Source of the DNA: Tautonia rosea
GTDB lineage: Bacteria > Planctomycetota > Planctomycetia > Isosphaerales > Isosphaeraceae
DNA length: 64,000 bases
NCBI RefSeq assembly: GCF_012958305.1
Contig: NZ_JABBYO010000022.1
Span: forward strand, 1-64,000
Direction: 5' to 3'
Shown here: piece after piece, positions 15,204-24,387 of the stretch
How the letters are laid out: each line of letters opens with the position of its first letter
Position numbering within the stretch: the stretch's first letter is position 1
The notes under the pieces: generated by a model
Seen by the model: the letters and a program-made list of their open reading frames with translations, nothing else
What the model was told of the DNA's origin: nothing
Databases searched by the model: none
Program-made: the position numbers and the translations under genes

Positions 15204-16373
15204 CTATTCATCATTGTTCAAGATTCGGTACAGATGGACCTGATACCCTTCGAAGCGGTCCTGCCAGGTCCCCTCGGCGGCGTCGATCGCGCGATCCTCG
15301 CCAAGGACCTCGACCCGGACATCGCCGGAGTCAGGAAGGGTGAAAGTGGCGGTCGTCTCTCCGTCGCGCATCGAGACGGCAAAGAGATACGTGGCCCCGT
15401 CGTATTGCCTGACGGCGACGGCAATCGGCACGTCCTCGTTCGAGGAGGAGACGCGGGCGAGGTCGGGTCGATCGGGAGCGTGAAGCACCGGGGCAAGCTC
15501 CTGGATCTGACGGTTCAGGGCGGCAACCTCCCGGCTCATGGCGTCGTCGGCAAGGAGCCCGGCCTCGATGAAGTTTGGCTGGAACTGGTGACAGAAATAG
15601 ATGATCCCCCGAGCGCCTTGGATCAGGGCCATCCAGACCTCAACCCGCGTGTCACTCGGCGAGGGGGAGTAATCCGAGTTGTTGATCCGGGTCGTCTCGA
15701 TGCAGCACCAGACCGGCTTGCGATCCTCGGTCCATTGGCGGAGCCGCTCGACGCCGAGCGGAACATACCAAAGGTTGCCGGCAACGTCCGGGTGGTCGTG
15801 GCAGGCGGGATAGATGTCGAAGGAGGCGATGTCGCACCCTTCAACGTAGTCCGGATAATCCTCGGGGTGGTTCGTGCGGACCCCTCGGCCTCGCCAGCCA
15901 TCCCAGGCAACCCCCTGGCCAAGGTTCAGCAAGACGGGGCGATCGGGGTCGGTCTGCTTGATCACCCGGTACTGATCGACAATCGTTTTTGTCGCGATCG
16001 GAGGGCCGTAGCCGCCTCCTTCGGGCAGTCGCTGGGCGTTGTCGGGCTCGTCGCCGTGCATCCAGCCGATGATCGTCGCGCGGTCCTTGAATCGAAGGGA
16101 ACGGTCATTCTGGCCACAGATCAAGCGCATTCCGGCGGCGTCGAGGATGTCAAGTTGCTCCTCCGTCGGCCCTCGCCAGAGCCCCACATACGTGTTGATG
16201 CCGATACTTCGATACCGTTCGGCATTGGCGGGGGCCTGAAGCCAAACGGCGATCGGAAAGCTCTTGGGGTCGTCGAGCGGGTTGGACACGGTCGGCTCGT
16301 CGGCCGGAACGGTCGTGCCCAGAACCAGGGTCAGCAGCAAGGTCAGCGGCAATCGCTCGCGACGCGGAATCAT
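15204..16373 (-). CDS. Secreted TIM-barrel glycosidase-like protein
   Basis: A 389-residue protein with a signal peptide (LPLTLLLTLVLGTTVPADE). The body reads like a glycoside-hydrolase-type TIM barrel: YRSIGINTYVGLWRG, then IGWMHGDEPDN with a candidate acidic catalytic residue, then CDIASFDIYP and KPVWCCIETT. A small C-terminal beta domain follows. The specific GH family cannot be assigned. The start at 16373 overlaps the stop of the upstream DUF3592-like gene by 4 bp; the longer frame upstream lies inside that gene. Likely role: periplasmic or extracellular carbohydrate processing (inference). Confidence 0.65.
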   Translation of the reverse strand: MIPRRERLPLTLLLTLVLGTTVPADEPTVSNPLDDPKSFPIAVWLQAPANAERYRSIGINTYVGLWRGPTEEQLDILDAAGMRLICGQNDRSLRFKDRATIIGWMHGDEPDNAQRLPEGGGYGPPIATKTIVDQYRVIKQTDPDRPVLLNLGQGVAWDGWRGRGVRTNHPEDYPDYVEGCDIASFDIYPACHDHPDVAGNLWYVPLGVERLRQWTEDRKPVWCCIETTRINNSDYSPSPSDTRVEVWMALIQGARGIIYFCHQFQPNFIEAGLLADDAMSREVAALNRQIQELAPVLHAPDRPDLARVSSSNEDVPIAVAVRQYDGATYLFAVSMRDGETTATFTLPDSGDVRVEVLGEDRAIDAAEGTWQDRFEGYQVHLYRILNNDE

Positions 16374-17134
16374 GATCGCATCCTGTCTCGAAGTTGAGCC
16401 ACACGGTCGTCCATTGGAGTGGGTTTCCCGGACGGGCTGGTCTGCTCGGCCCCGAGGGCCCCCAGCACCGCGCCGAGGATTCCCGGGAATATCGTCCCGA
16501 GCAAGCCGCCCAGAGGGATCCAGTCGGGGCCGCCGGGAGTCTTCCCGAGCAGCTGAGCGCCGACTGAGACAATCACCCCCATCCCCAGGCCCAGTAGCAT
16601 CCCGACCACCCCGCCGACCACACTGAACAGGGCCGATAACCGGATCGCCCCGAGGACCCCGCTCGAACCGGCCGGCGGCACGAGGATCATCACCGGAAGC
16701 AAGCCCGCGTAGATCATCCACAGGGGCAGCCCATGAAGCGAGCGATCGAGGAACGCGATTGAAGGATCCTCGGGGTCAACATACGCCGTGACGGGTTGGC
16801 CGACTTCATACCGGTCGATCAGCTTCCGGGCGCCTCGGGCTCGGAAGCTCGGCCAGTCGAGCGGGCAGACCGTCTCGGAGGTCATCGACCGCCCCTCCAC
16901 CTCGTACTGGTAGCGGACGATCGGCCGGTAAGAAAAGGACCGCGAGACGCCCCCCGTCCGGGCGTTGCGCGTGGTCTGCGAATGGACGTCGACCGATTTC
17001 GAGACCACGGTCGCCTCGACCGGGCGATAGGTCGCCAGCTTGCGGTACTGCCCGATCGTGGAAACGCCACCAACTATTGCCAGCGAAAGACCGAGCATAC
17101 AGACAACACCAATGATCAGGCGAGCGCGGGTCAT
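16370..17134 (-). CDS. DUF3592-like membrane protein
   Basis: A 254-residue membrane protein. A first hydrophobic helix (LIIGVVCMLGLSLAIVGGV) is followed by an extracytoplasmic domain matching the DUF3592 pattern: ATVVSKSV, YRPIVRYQYEVEGR, YEVGQPVTAYVDPEDPSIAF. Further transmembrane segments follow (LPLWMIYAGLLPVMIL; a glycine-rich LFSVVGGVVGMLLGLGMGV). The ATG at 17134 places the helix at the N terminus. It is translationally coupled (4-bp overlap) to the glycosidase-like gene downstream. The molecular function of the family is not known. Confidence 0.7.
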   Translation of the reverse strand: MTRARLIIGVVCMLGLSLAIVGGVSTIGQYRKLATYRPVEATVVSKSVDVHSQTTRNARTGGVSRSFSYRPIVRYQYEVEGRSMTSETVCPLDWPSFRARGARKLIDRYEVGQPVTAYVDPEDPSIAFLDRSLHGLPLWMIYAGLLPVMILVPPAGSSGVLGAIRLSALFSVVGGVVGMLLGLGMGVIVSVGAQLLGKTPGGPDWIPLGGLLGTIFPGILGAVLGALGAEQTSPSGKPTPMDDRVAQLRDRMRS

Positions 17135-17211
17135 GAAGGGGTAGACCTCTCGAACACTCCCGGCCGCCGGGCCTGGTCCATTCCTCGGAGCCACCCACCC
17201 GCGCCGGACCC

Positions 17212-17261
17212 TGGTTCTTCGGAGGATCGATCACAATGGTTCTTCGGAGGATCGATCACAA
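17212..17261. repeat. Perfect 25-bp tandem duplication
   Basis: The 25-base unit beginning tggttcttcggaggatcgat occurs twice head to tail (17212-17236 and 17237-17261) in the gap upstream of the DUF3592-like gene. It looks like a recent slippage or duplication; each copy contains the palindrome GATCGATC. Confidence 0.9.
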
Positions 17262-17324
17262 TCTTTTGAATCGGGCGATGATTTCTGGAGGCTTGCAGTC
17301 AGGATCACGGTTTACTCACTGAAA

Positions 17325-20300
17325 TCATGCCGCCTCGGTGCTCCCCGGTTCCTCCCTCCCGAGCGTCGGCCGGAGGAATGACCAGCCGAGCATCCCCATC
17401 GTCAGGGCCAGACCGATCGTCGAGCCAAGCAGGCCGAGGCGGAAGGAGTCAGGCTCATAGGTATAAACCAGCTCATGGGTTCCGCTCGGCACGGCGGCGC
17501 CCCGCATCATGCGGTTGGTGCGGATGATGGGGGCGGGCTCGCCGTCGATCGTCAACCGCCAACCGGGATAGTAGGTGTCGGCCAGCACCACCAGGCCCGG
17601 CCGTTCCAGCGTGGCCCGAAGCTCGACGCGCTGGGGCTCATGGGATACCACCTCCACTCGCTCGCCCGCCAGCGGCGGACCGGCACTTGTAAACCCCTGT
17701 AAATCACTCGGATCATCCGGCTCAACCCAGGCGATGCGACGGGGGTCGTACACATTCAGATCCGGATTCGACCAGAACGGATCGCCGGGGCCAGGGTGCA
17801 GAATCTCATTCATCACCCCCACCCGATCCTGCCGGTCGAGCCCCGTGATCGGCGTGATCGACTTCAACTCATGCACGATCCAGGCCCGAGGGTAATACGC
17901 CTCATTTCTGAGAATTTGAACATCATGTTCTAGATAAATCCGATTTTGCTCCTCGGGCGACAGGGCGGCAAATGCCTCGCGGTCCGGATCGATCACCGTG
18001 GTGTCGGGCAGAAAGGCGGCAAAGCTTCGGAACTCGCTCACCCACTCCGCAGAGACCATCGGGACAATAAAGTATCGGGTATTCCAGAGGTCGAACCCCC
18101 GGCGCGGGAAAACGACGATCTCCTTGCCCGCCTCCTCGTCCAGCATCCGGGCCGCCTCAGGCCGCAGCCGACGCTGAAAGGGAGCGAAGAAGAACATAAT
18201 GTCATAAAGCTCCGCCGTTCCTTCGGTATGGGTGTATTCGACCCCCGAAAGCAGGCCGTACTTCGGCTGAATCGAGTCACGTTCCCATCGTACGAGTTCC
18301 CGGACGCGATCCGGGTCGCTCGACAGGGTCCAGTCGAGCGGGCTCCAGACGGGCATCCGGTGGATCCGGTAGGGGCCTTCGGTCGGCTGTTCAGCCTCAG
18401 CCTCGGCGATCAGTTCCAGCACCCTCGGCGTGTTCTCGACGTCAAGCATCTCCTGCGGCACGGTCAGGATGAATCGGGAATTGGCCACAGCCAGATCGGC
18501 GGTCAGAGTGATCAGCATCAGAGCCGCGCCCAGTTTCGGACGGCGAACGGCGAGGGGGGCGATCGCAAGCATCAACGTCATCACGACGGCGGCATGACCG
18601 AGCGCGCGGACCGTCTCAAATCGGGCCGACTCGGGCTGGATCGGGCCGAAGGTGCTGCCTTGTGTCGCCATCTGATCCGAGGCAATCCAGGCCACGAACC
18701 GCTCCGACCCGATCGCCAGCGCCACCCCCGCAACGATCGTCAGCACCAGCGCCATCGCGGCCGTCACCAGGACGGGTCGGGTGCGTCCGCGAATGAGCCG
18801 ATCCCATCCAAAGCCGCTCAGCCCGGCAATCCCCAAGGCGGCGAAGGTCATGAACTTCGCTGGATAGCGGAAGCCGTCGAACCCCGGCAAGACGACGGCC
18901 AGGAACCAGTAGAAACTGCCGTCGCCGTCTCGGAGCATCCCATCCACGCGAACGGGTCCGGTCATCGGGGGATCGTGCGAGCCAATTTGCTCTGCCAGCC
19001 CCGGCGCGAACCGGGCGAACCAGAGCGGGCTCGTATACATCCCCATCCCCGCCAGCACCCCGAGCAGCGCAACGGCCGACAAGAGCCCCCGGCCCGGCGT
19101 CCCGCCCCGGAAGCCGAAGGCCGCGATCGCCAGCACCAGAATCGGCCCGCCAAGGTAATGCGACGGTACCCAGACCTTCTGTGATCCTCCGGGTGGCAGC
19201 AGATACATCCAGGTCGATTCCACGCCGAAGGTCACACCGAACACGTTCGGCCAGAGGAACTCAACCAGGCGGTACGGCTCGACGCTGAAGGCGTAGATCT
19301 CGTGCGAACCTTCGCGGGCGACCCGGCTCGACAGGCTGTTGAACTCGCTCGACGGCAACAGCTGCGCCGCCGAGAGCAAACCGGCCAGGGCCGCCGATCC
19401 GAGCAACAGGGCCAGCATCGCCATGCGGGTCCTCCCCTTCGGACTCCGCTTCCAGACGACCGCGATCAGCACCACCGCCACCGCCCAGCATCCCAGCACA
19501 ATCTTCGAGGCGAACGGCGTCCACGGGAAGATGGGCATCGGCCGCGTCTGTGTGGCCCTCGGGCGCAGCTCCGGCAGCCAGAACCCGGCAAGGAGCGTCA
19601 GCCCGACCCAGGCGATCAGCCCCCCGATTGCAACCATTGTCCACACCAGCCATCGAGACGATCGAGGGCGGTCGAGGTTCTCGGGCGATCGCCGGGCCGA
19701 TCCCACAATCGCCAGCGCATATCCAGCAGCAATCAGGCCGGTGACGTACGTCGCCTGCGGGTCGCCGCCGAGCGTCTGCATCGTCAGCACGGCCGCCAGC
19801 TCCACGATCGCCCGACGCCGACGGAGCCGGACCAGCCGATCGACCGCCAGCAACCCCAGCGGCATCCACGCCGCACCCACAAGAAAGATAATATTGCAGT
19901 ATTGAAACAACACCGGAACACCAAAGCCGTAGCCGAGCGCCGCGATCAGCGATCCGGTACGGCTGACCCGCCAGTGCCTCATCAATGCGAACATCGCACC
20001 GAGGGCTAGCAGCATATGCGCGAGGGTGTAGAGCCGCGCCCCCCAGGCGTACGGGACCCCTGCATAGAGCAGCTTCCCCGGATAGAGCACCGCCGAGGTC
20101 GGCTGCCCGAGCAAGGGCATCCCGCCGTTTTCCCAGGGGTTCCATAGGGGCACCCGCCCGGCGTTCCACTCGTCCTGCACCACCTTGTAGAGCGGGTAGT
20201 AGAAGTGCCCCGCGTCTCGGTAGGCGAACTGCTCCCCCCAGAACAATGCCGGGCCGAAGCAAACGATCAGCAAGGTCAGCAGGCAGGCCAGCCCAAGCAG

Positions 20301-20327
20301 CGGAACAAAAAATCGGCGATGGTTCAT
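17325..20327 (-). CDS. YfhO-like polytopic membrane protein
   Basis: About 1000 residues. Many transmembrane helices in the N-terminal two thirds alternate with loops, and a C-terminal extracytoplasmic domain precedes a final helix (LGLLGSTIGLALTMGMLGW). Family hallmarks of YfhO/GT-C-type proteins are an early acidic-aromatic loop (FAYRDAGHFYYPLYK), PLWNPWENGGMPLLGQP, and the C-terminal VVLADTYYPGWRLTIDG block. YfhO proteins are implicated in glycosylation of cell-wall polymers with lipid-linked sugars. The ATG at 20327 (MNHRRFF) puts the first helix at the N terminus; an in-frame ATG 66 bp upstream is possible. It is monocistronic as far as can be seen. Confidence 0.8.
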   Translation of the reverse strand: MNHRRFFVPLLGLACLLTLLIVCFGPALFWGEQFAYRDAGHFYYPLYKVVQDEWNAGRVPLWNPWENGGMPLLGQPTSAVLYPGKLLYAGVPYAWGARLYTLAHMLLALGAMFALMRHWRVSRTGSLIAALGYGFGVPVLFQYCNIIFLVGAAWMPLGLLAVDRLVRLRRRRAIVELAAVLTMQTLGGDPQATYVTGLIAAGYALAIVGSARRSPENLDRPRSSRWLVWTMVAIGGLIAWVGLTLLAGFWLPELRPRATQTRPMPIFPWTPFASKIVLGCWAVAVVLIAVVWKRSPKGRTRMAMLALLLGSAALAGLLSAAQLLPSSEFNSLSSRVAREGSHEIYAFSVEPYRLVEFLWPNVFGVTFGVESTWMYLLPPGGSQKVWVPSHYLGGPILVLAIAAFGFRGGTPGRGLLSAVALLGVLAGMGMYTSPLWFARFAPGLAEQIGSHDPPMTGPVRVDGMLRDGDGSFYWFLAVVLPGFDGFRYPAKFMTFAALGIAGLSGFGWDRLIRGRTRPVLVTAAMALVLTIVAGVALAIGSERFVAWIASDQMATQGSTFGPIQPESARFETVRALGHAAVVMTLMLAIAPLAVRRPKLGAALMLITLTADLAVANSRFILTVPQEMLDVENTPRVLELIAEAEAEQPTEGPYRIHRMPVWSPLDWTLSSDPDRVRELVRWERDSIQPKYGLLSGVEYTHTEGTAELYDIMFFFAPFQRRLRPEAARMLDEEAGKEIVVFPRRGFDLWNTRYFIVPMVSAEWVSEFRSFAAFLPDTTVIDPDREAFAALSPEEQNRIYLEHDVQILRNEAYYPRAWIVHELKSITPITGLDRQDRVGVMNEILHPGPGDPFWSNPDLNVYDPRRIAWVEPDDPSDLQGFTSAGPPLAGERVEVVSHEPQRVELRATLERPGLVVLADTYYPGWRLTIDGEPAPIIRTNRMMRGAAVPSGTHELVYTYEPDSFRLGLLGSTIGLALTMGMLGWSFLRPTLGREEPGSTEAA

Positions 20328-20398
20328 CTCAACCCAGAACACCCCGCGGGCCGCTCGACTCGTCACCCGAAGCAGATTCCTCGAGCCACGCAAACTTG

Positions 20399-20463
20399 CT
20401 CACCCCAACCCTCGACCCCGCAAGCGGGGGGAAGGTGGCCGAAGACTGGATGAGGGGGGCCAA
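20399..20463. repeat. GC-rich palindromic dispersed repeat (diverged copy)
   Basis: The pattern ctcaccccaaccctcgaccc, then cgcaagcggggggaaggtgg, then ccgaagactggatgaggggg matches the family seen best at 27731-27780. It lies in the gap upstream of the YfhO-like gene. Confidence 0.7.
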
Positions 20464-20597
20464 TCCACTCGCAAGGGCTGCTTCAGTGGCGATGCGTCGA
20501 ACTCAAGACAGTCGTCGGGCAAACCCGTTCAACCCCACGGCTGTCACACCCGCGACCCCTATTCTAAGGCAGATTCGGGCCACTGGGCAGGCTCGAC

Positions 20598-20680
20598 CGG
20601 ACCGAATCGTACAATTCGGTCCGCGATCCCGAACGCGACGAGAGCCAGAGAGGCCGTCCGGGACTCGGCTCTCGTCGCGT
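20598..20680 (-). terminator. Tandem hairpins 3' of the cyclophilin gene
   Basis: Reading on the minus strand after the cyclophilin stop, a perfect 14-bp stem (20667-20680 with 20633-20646) is followed by a perfect 10-bp stem (20614-20623 with 20598-20607, 6-base loop). No T-run follows. They probably form a terminator or 3'-end stabiliser. Confidence 0.5.
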
Positions 20681-20705
20681 CAAAGGCTCAACACGTTCGA
20701 AGATG

Positions 20706-21356
20706 TCACTGTACCCGACGAGCCGTCTGAATCAGGACCGCTTCGACCGGAACGTCGTCGAAGGTGGCCCGCTCAAGCTGTCGGCCACGGCCCTTGGCCA
20801 TCGCCGGGGCCCGACCGGTTTCGACCCGGGCAATCTGGTCGACCACCTCCATCCCTTCCACCACCTTGCCGAAAACGGCATAGCCCCAACCCTGCTGGGT
20901 CTTGTTCCGATGGTTCAGGAAGTCGTTGTCCGACAGGTTGATGAAGAACTGCGCCGAGGCCGAGTCGGGGTCTGGGGTGCGGGCCATGGCCAGCGTGCCG
21001 CGCTCGTTCTTCAGGCCGTTGTCGGCCTCGTTCTTGATCGAGGCGCGGGTCTCCTTCTCCTGGATCGGCTGCCCGGCGGCGAAGCCTCCCCCCTGGATCA
21101 TGAAGCCCTGCGGCTGCTGCGGGTTCGGGCCGATGACCCGGTGGAAGACCGTGTTGTTGTAGTGCCCAGAATCAACGTATTGCAGGAAGTTTTCGACCGT
21201 CTTGGGTGCTTCCTTTTGGAAAAGCTCCACGACGACCGTCCCCTTGCTCGTCTCCAGGGCGACGCGGGGGTTGGCGTCCTGGGCCTGGCCGGTGGCGGCC
21301 CCGGCGGCGAACGTGGCGAAGATCATAGAAGCGATCAACCGGTGTGAGATACTCAT
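20706..21356 (-). CDS. Cyclophilin-type peptidyl-prolyl cis-trans isomerase, exported
   Basis: A 216-residue cyclophilin that catalyses cis-trans isomerisation of prolyl bonds, here probably in the periplasm because of the signal peptide ([20 protein letters not shown]). Cyclophilin motifs are visible: VFHRVI (the Arg-containing active-site strand), GFMIQGGGF, and [10 protein letters not shown]. The insertion around the FMIQGG strand is typical of bacterial enzymes. The start at 21356 gives a compact signal; an ATG at 21371 is also in frame. A strong double hairpin lies downstream. Confidence 0.9.
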   Translation of the reverse strand: MSISHRLIASMIFATFAAGAATGQAQDANPRVALETSKGTVVVELFQKEAPKTVENFLQYVDSGHYNNTVFHRVIGPNPQQPQGFMIQGGGFAAGQPIQEKETRASIKNEADNGLKNERGTLAMARTPDPDSASAQFFINLSDNDFLNHRNKTQQGWGYAVFGKVVEGMEVVDQIARVETGRAPAMAKGRGRQLERATFDDVPVEAVLIQTARRVQ

Positions 21357-21722
21357 GGTAAGGTCGTTCATCCCTTGGGCCTGGCCCCAATTCCCACCAA
21401 CGCAGCCGACACAGCCCGACCCGTTCCGATCGGGGCGAGGGCTCAATGGAAGGTCTTCGGGGCGAGCGCGAATCGATCCGTCGGGTCGAAGGCCCGCCGC
21501 GGCGACGGGCCACGGGAATACCAGTGTAGTGACTCCTCGCCCGATGTTCGAGTCCGAGCCCCCCTCGGCGACCGCACCCGCCCACAGGCTCGCCCCCAGC
21601 TACCGCGTTCGGCTATGCTGTTCCTTCCGAGACCGAGCCGGGCCGGGCCAGAGCCGACCTTCAGATGGCCCGATCCCCGCTCGGGTCTTCCCGCGCCTCG
21701 ATCGAACTCGTGAGTAGAACCG

Positions 21723-22133
21723 ATGACTCGTCGCACCCTGCCCGCGATCGTCTGGACCGTGGTGATCGTGGTCATCTGCCTCACCCCCGCCTCGTGGCTC
21801 GGCTCGGGGGGAGGGGGGGACGGCCCGTCGTTCCTCGATCGCCTGCTCGGGCCGATCTTCGGCTCCTTACCCTATGATAAGGCGATTCACTTCGGCATCT
21901 TCTTCGTGTTCGGTCTCCTCTGGCACGGGGCCGGAGCGAGCATCCGCGCAACCTTCCTCGGTGGCCTGGCGCTCGCCATTGGGACCGAGCTGGGTCAGTC
22001 GATCCCGGTTCTGGAGCGCACGACCGACCTGGACGATCTGATCGCCAATGTCTCAGGCATCGTCGCGGCCTTCATCCTTGTCTGGCTCGGGAAACCTCGG
22101 ACCACTCACCTGGCCCCGGACCCAAACCCCTGA
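21723..22133 (+). CDS. VanZ-like family membrane protein
   Basis: A 136-residue protein with about four hydrophobic helices. It has the VanZ-like signature: YDKAIHFGIFFVFGLLW, followed by an acidic-polar helix (AIGTELGQSI) and the DLDDLIANVSG motif before the last helix. The family is named for the teicoplanin-resistance protein VanZ, but most members have no known role. It stands 29 bp upstream of a NifU-like gene on the same strand. Confidence 0.82.
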   Translation: MTRRTLPAIVWTVVIVVICLTPASWLGSGGGGDGPSFLDRLLGPIFGSLPYDKAIHFGIFFVFGLLWHGAGASIRATFLGGLALAIGTELGQSIPVLERTTDLDDLIANVSGIVAAFILVWLGKPRTTHLAPDPNP

Positions 22134-22162
22134 CATCCGCCCTTCGCCACGGAATCGACGCC

Positions 22163-22870
22163 ATGAGTGTGTCTTCCACGGAGACCTCGGTCACCATCCG
22201 AGCCGAGCCGATCGACGCGATCCGTTGCCGGTTCTTCGTCAACCGGGTGCTCGACCCCGATCGATGGGCCTATTTCCACGAGCGATCGGCCGCGTCCGGC
22301 TCGCCGCTGGCCGAGCGCCTGATGGCGATCGAGGGGGTGACGGCGGTCCTGATCGCACACGACAGCGTGACCATCACCCGAGACGGCCCGAGCGGCGTCC
22401 CCGTGATCGGCCCAGCGCTGATCCGCCTCCGTCGCCTGATCGGAGACGCTCGGGCCGGTGCCGACTCCTGGCCGAGGCTCGGCAAACAGGTGGGCGAGGC
22501 GATCCGAGGCCACCTGGCCACCGGCGATCCCGCCGTCTCCGACGCCGCGCATGCCGCAATGCCCACCTCAACCGCCCTGGCCGATCGGGTCCGCCAGGTG
22601 CTCGACGAGCACGTTAATCCGGTCGTCGCCGGCCACGGCGGCAAGGTCGAGCTGGTGGAGATGAAGGACAACGTTGCCTACCTCCGCATGGGAGGCGGCT
22701 GCCAGGGGTGCGGCCTCGCCGATGTGACCCTGCGGCACGGCGTCGAGGCAATCCTCCGCGACCTCGTGCCCGAACTCGGCCCCATCTTCGACCTGACCAA
22801 CCACGCCGCAGGGACGGCTCCCTATGCGCCCGGCCGATCAGGCCGGTCGCCCCTGGCGAAACGGGGATGA
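22163..22870 (+). CDS. NifU-family iron-sulfur scaffold/carrier (Nfu-type)
   Basis: A 235-residue protein with an N-terminal Nfu_N-like domain (FVNRVLDPDRWAYF, then LAERLMAIEGVTAVLI) and a C-terminal NifU domain at about 140-215. The latter carries the cluster-binding Cys-x-x-Cys in GGGCQGCGLADVTL. Proteins of this type hold and deliver Fe-S clusters to apoproteins in the cytoplasm. The middle segment (about 75-135) is longer than in mitochondrial Nfu. A proline/arginine-rich tail follows the NifU domain. It may be co-transcribed with the VanZ-like gene. Confidence 0.88.
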   Translation: MSVSSTETSVTIRAEPIDAIRCRFFVNRVLDPDRWAYFHERSAASGSPLAERLMAIEGVTAVLIAHDSVTITRDGPSGVPVIGPALIRLRRLIGDARAGADSWPRLGKQVGEAIRGHLATGDPAVSDAAHAAMPTSTALADRVRQVLDEHVNPVVAGHGGKVELVEMKDNVAYLRMGGGCQGCGLADVTLRHGVEAILRDLVPELGPIFDLTNHAAGTAPYAPGRSGRSPLAKRG

Positions 22871-22928
22871 CCGGACCGACTCGGCGTCCTGCCCCGTCGA
22901 TCACCCCCCAATGAGAGGGAATCGGATC

Positions 22929-24353
22929 ATGGTGTTCATCTCCTGGCTTGCCGCTTCATTGATCCTTGCCGCGAGCTTCGATCTACCGGCCGAGACGCGC
23001 CAGGCGACCGGCGTGAAGGTCGGGGAAGTGACGCCGCACTCGGCCATCGTCTGGATGCGCCTGACCGAACACCCCGAGCGCAACCCCGAAGGCGCCGAAC
23101 TCATCGGCCGGCCGACCGACGACGATCTGACTCCGACCGACGACGAGGTCCCCACCCTCCGCCACGCCAGCCCCGGTTCCCCGGGACGGGTACGCCTCCG
23201 CTTCGGCACCGATCCCGACCTGACCGACGCGCGATCGACCGCTTGGGCCGGGGTGGACGCCTCGACCGACTTCGCCCATCAGTTCCTGCTCGATGGTCTG
23301 GAGCCTGATGCGGTCTACCACTACGCCGCCGAGACGGCTGGGCTCGAAGGCGAACCCGAGCATGCTCCCCTGTTCGGACGGTTCCGCACGGCCCCGTTGC
23401 CTAACGAACCGGCCCCCGTCACCTTCACCGTCGTCACCGGCATGATGTACAAGGATCTGGATCATCCCGATGGCTTCACCATCTACGAATCGATGGGGCG
23501 CCTCGATCCCGATTTCCTCGTCCCGACCGGCGATACCGTCTACTACGACAACGAATCCCCACGGGCGAAGACCATCCCCCTGGCCCGTTACCACTGGCAA
23601 CGGATGTACGGCTGCCCGCGTCACATCGACTTTCACCGGCATGTCCCCGCCTACTGGGAGAAGGACGATCACGATACCCTCAGCGACGACTGCTGGCCCG
23701 GCATGGCCCCCGAGTTCATGCTCCCCCTGACCTTCGCCGATGGCCTACGCATCTTCCGCGAACAGGTCCCGATGGGGGACGGCCCAACCTATCGCACCTA
23801 TCGCTGGGGCAAGGATCTGCAAGTCTGGCTCGTCGAGGGGCGTGATTACCGAACCCCCAACCCCGAGCCCGACGGCCCCGACAAATCCATCTGGGGAGCC
23901 GAGCAAAAAGCCTGGCTCAAGCAGACGATGCTCGAAAGCGACGCCACCTGGAAGGTCCTCGTCAGCCCGACTCCCATCGTCGGACCCGACCGCGCCCGCA
24001 AGCGCGACAACCACGCCAATGAGGCCTTCGCCACCGAAGGTCGCGAAATCCGCGAGTGGCTCGCCGCCAACCTCCCCGACAACGCCTTCATCGCCTGCGG
24101 CGACCGCCACTGGCAATATCACTCGATCGACCCGGAGACCGGCGTTCACGAATTTTCGTGCGGCCCCGCCAGCGACCAGCACGCCGGCGGCTCCCCCGGC
24201 TTCGAGCCCGACTATCACCGCTTCCACCGCATGCTCGGCGGATTCCTCTCCGTCTCCGTCGATCGACCCGACGGCGTGCCGACCATCGCCTTCCGCTTCC
24301 ACGACGTTGATGGCACCGTCCAGCACGAGTATGTTCGAACGATCAACGAGTAA
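22929..24353 (+). CDS. PhoD-type alkaline phosphatase family protein, secreted
   Basis: A 474-residue exported metallophosphatase-like protein. The signal peptide (MVFISWLAASLILAASF) leads into a PhoD N-terminal domain (SAIVWMRLTE), then the catalytic domain. Metal-ligand candidates are GDTVYYDN, EKDDHDTLSDDCW and GDRHWQYHS. In the PhoD family such residues bind calcium and iron for phosphomonoester or diester hydrolysis. The upstream frame (22824) overlaps the NifU gene, so the ATG at 22929 is preferred. It likely forms a two-gene unit with the sialidase-like gene 34 bp downstream. Confidence 0.85.
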   Translation: MVFISWLAASLILAASFDLPAETRQATGVKVGEVTPHSAIVWMRLTEHPERNPEGAELIGRPTDDDLTPTDDEVPTLRHASPGSPGRVRLRFGTDPDLTDARSTAWAGVDASTDFAHQFLLDGLEPDAVYHYAAETAGLEGEPEHAPLFGRFRTAPLPNEPAPVTFTVVTGMMYKDLDHPDGFTIYESMGRLDPDFLVPTGDTVYYDNESPRAKTIPLARYHWQRMYGCPRHIDFHRHVPAYWEKDDHDTLSDDCWPGMAPEFMLPLTFADGLRIFREQVPMGDGPTYRTYRWGKDLQVWLVEGRDYRTPNPEPDGPDKSIWGAEQKAWLKQTMLESDATWKVLVSPTPIVGPDRARKRDNHANEAFATEGREIREWLAANLPDNAFIACGDRHWQYHSIDPETGVHEFSCGPASDQHAGGSPGFEPDYHRFHRMLGGFLSVSVDRPDGVPTIAFRFHDVDGTVQHEYVRTINE

Positions 24354-24387
24354 TCAATTCCGATCGATCAGGACCGGACCGCCTCTC

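Noticed and set aside
15060-16397. Plus-strand 445-residue frame opposite the glycosidase-like gene
   Set aside because: The minus-strand product has a signal peptide and ordinary codon use; this frame has neither.
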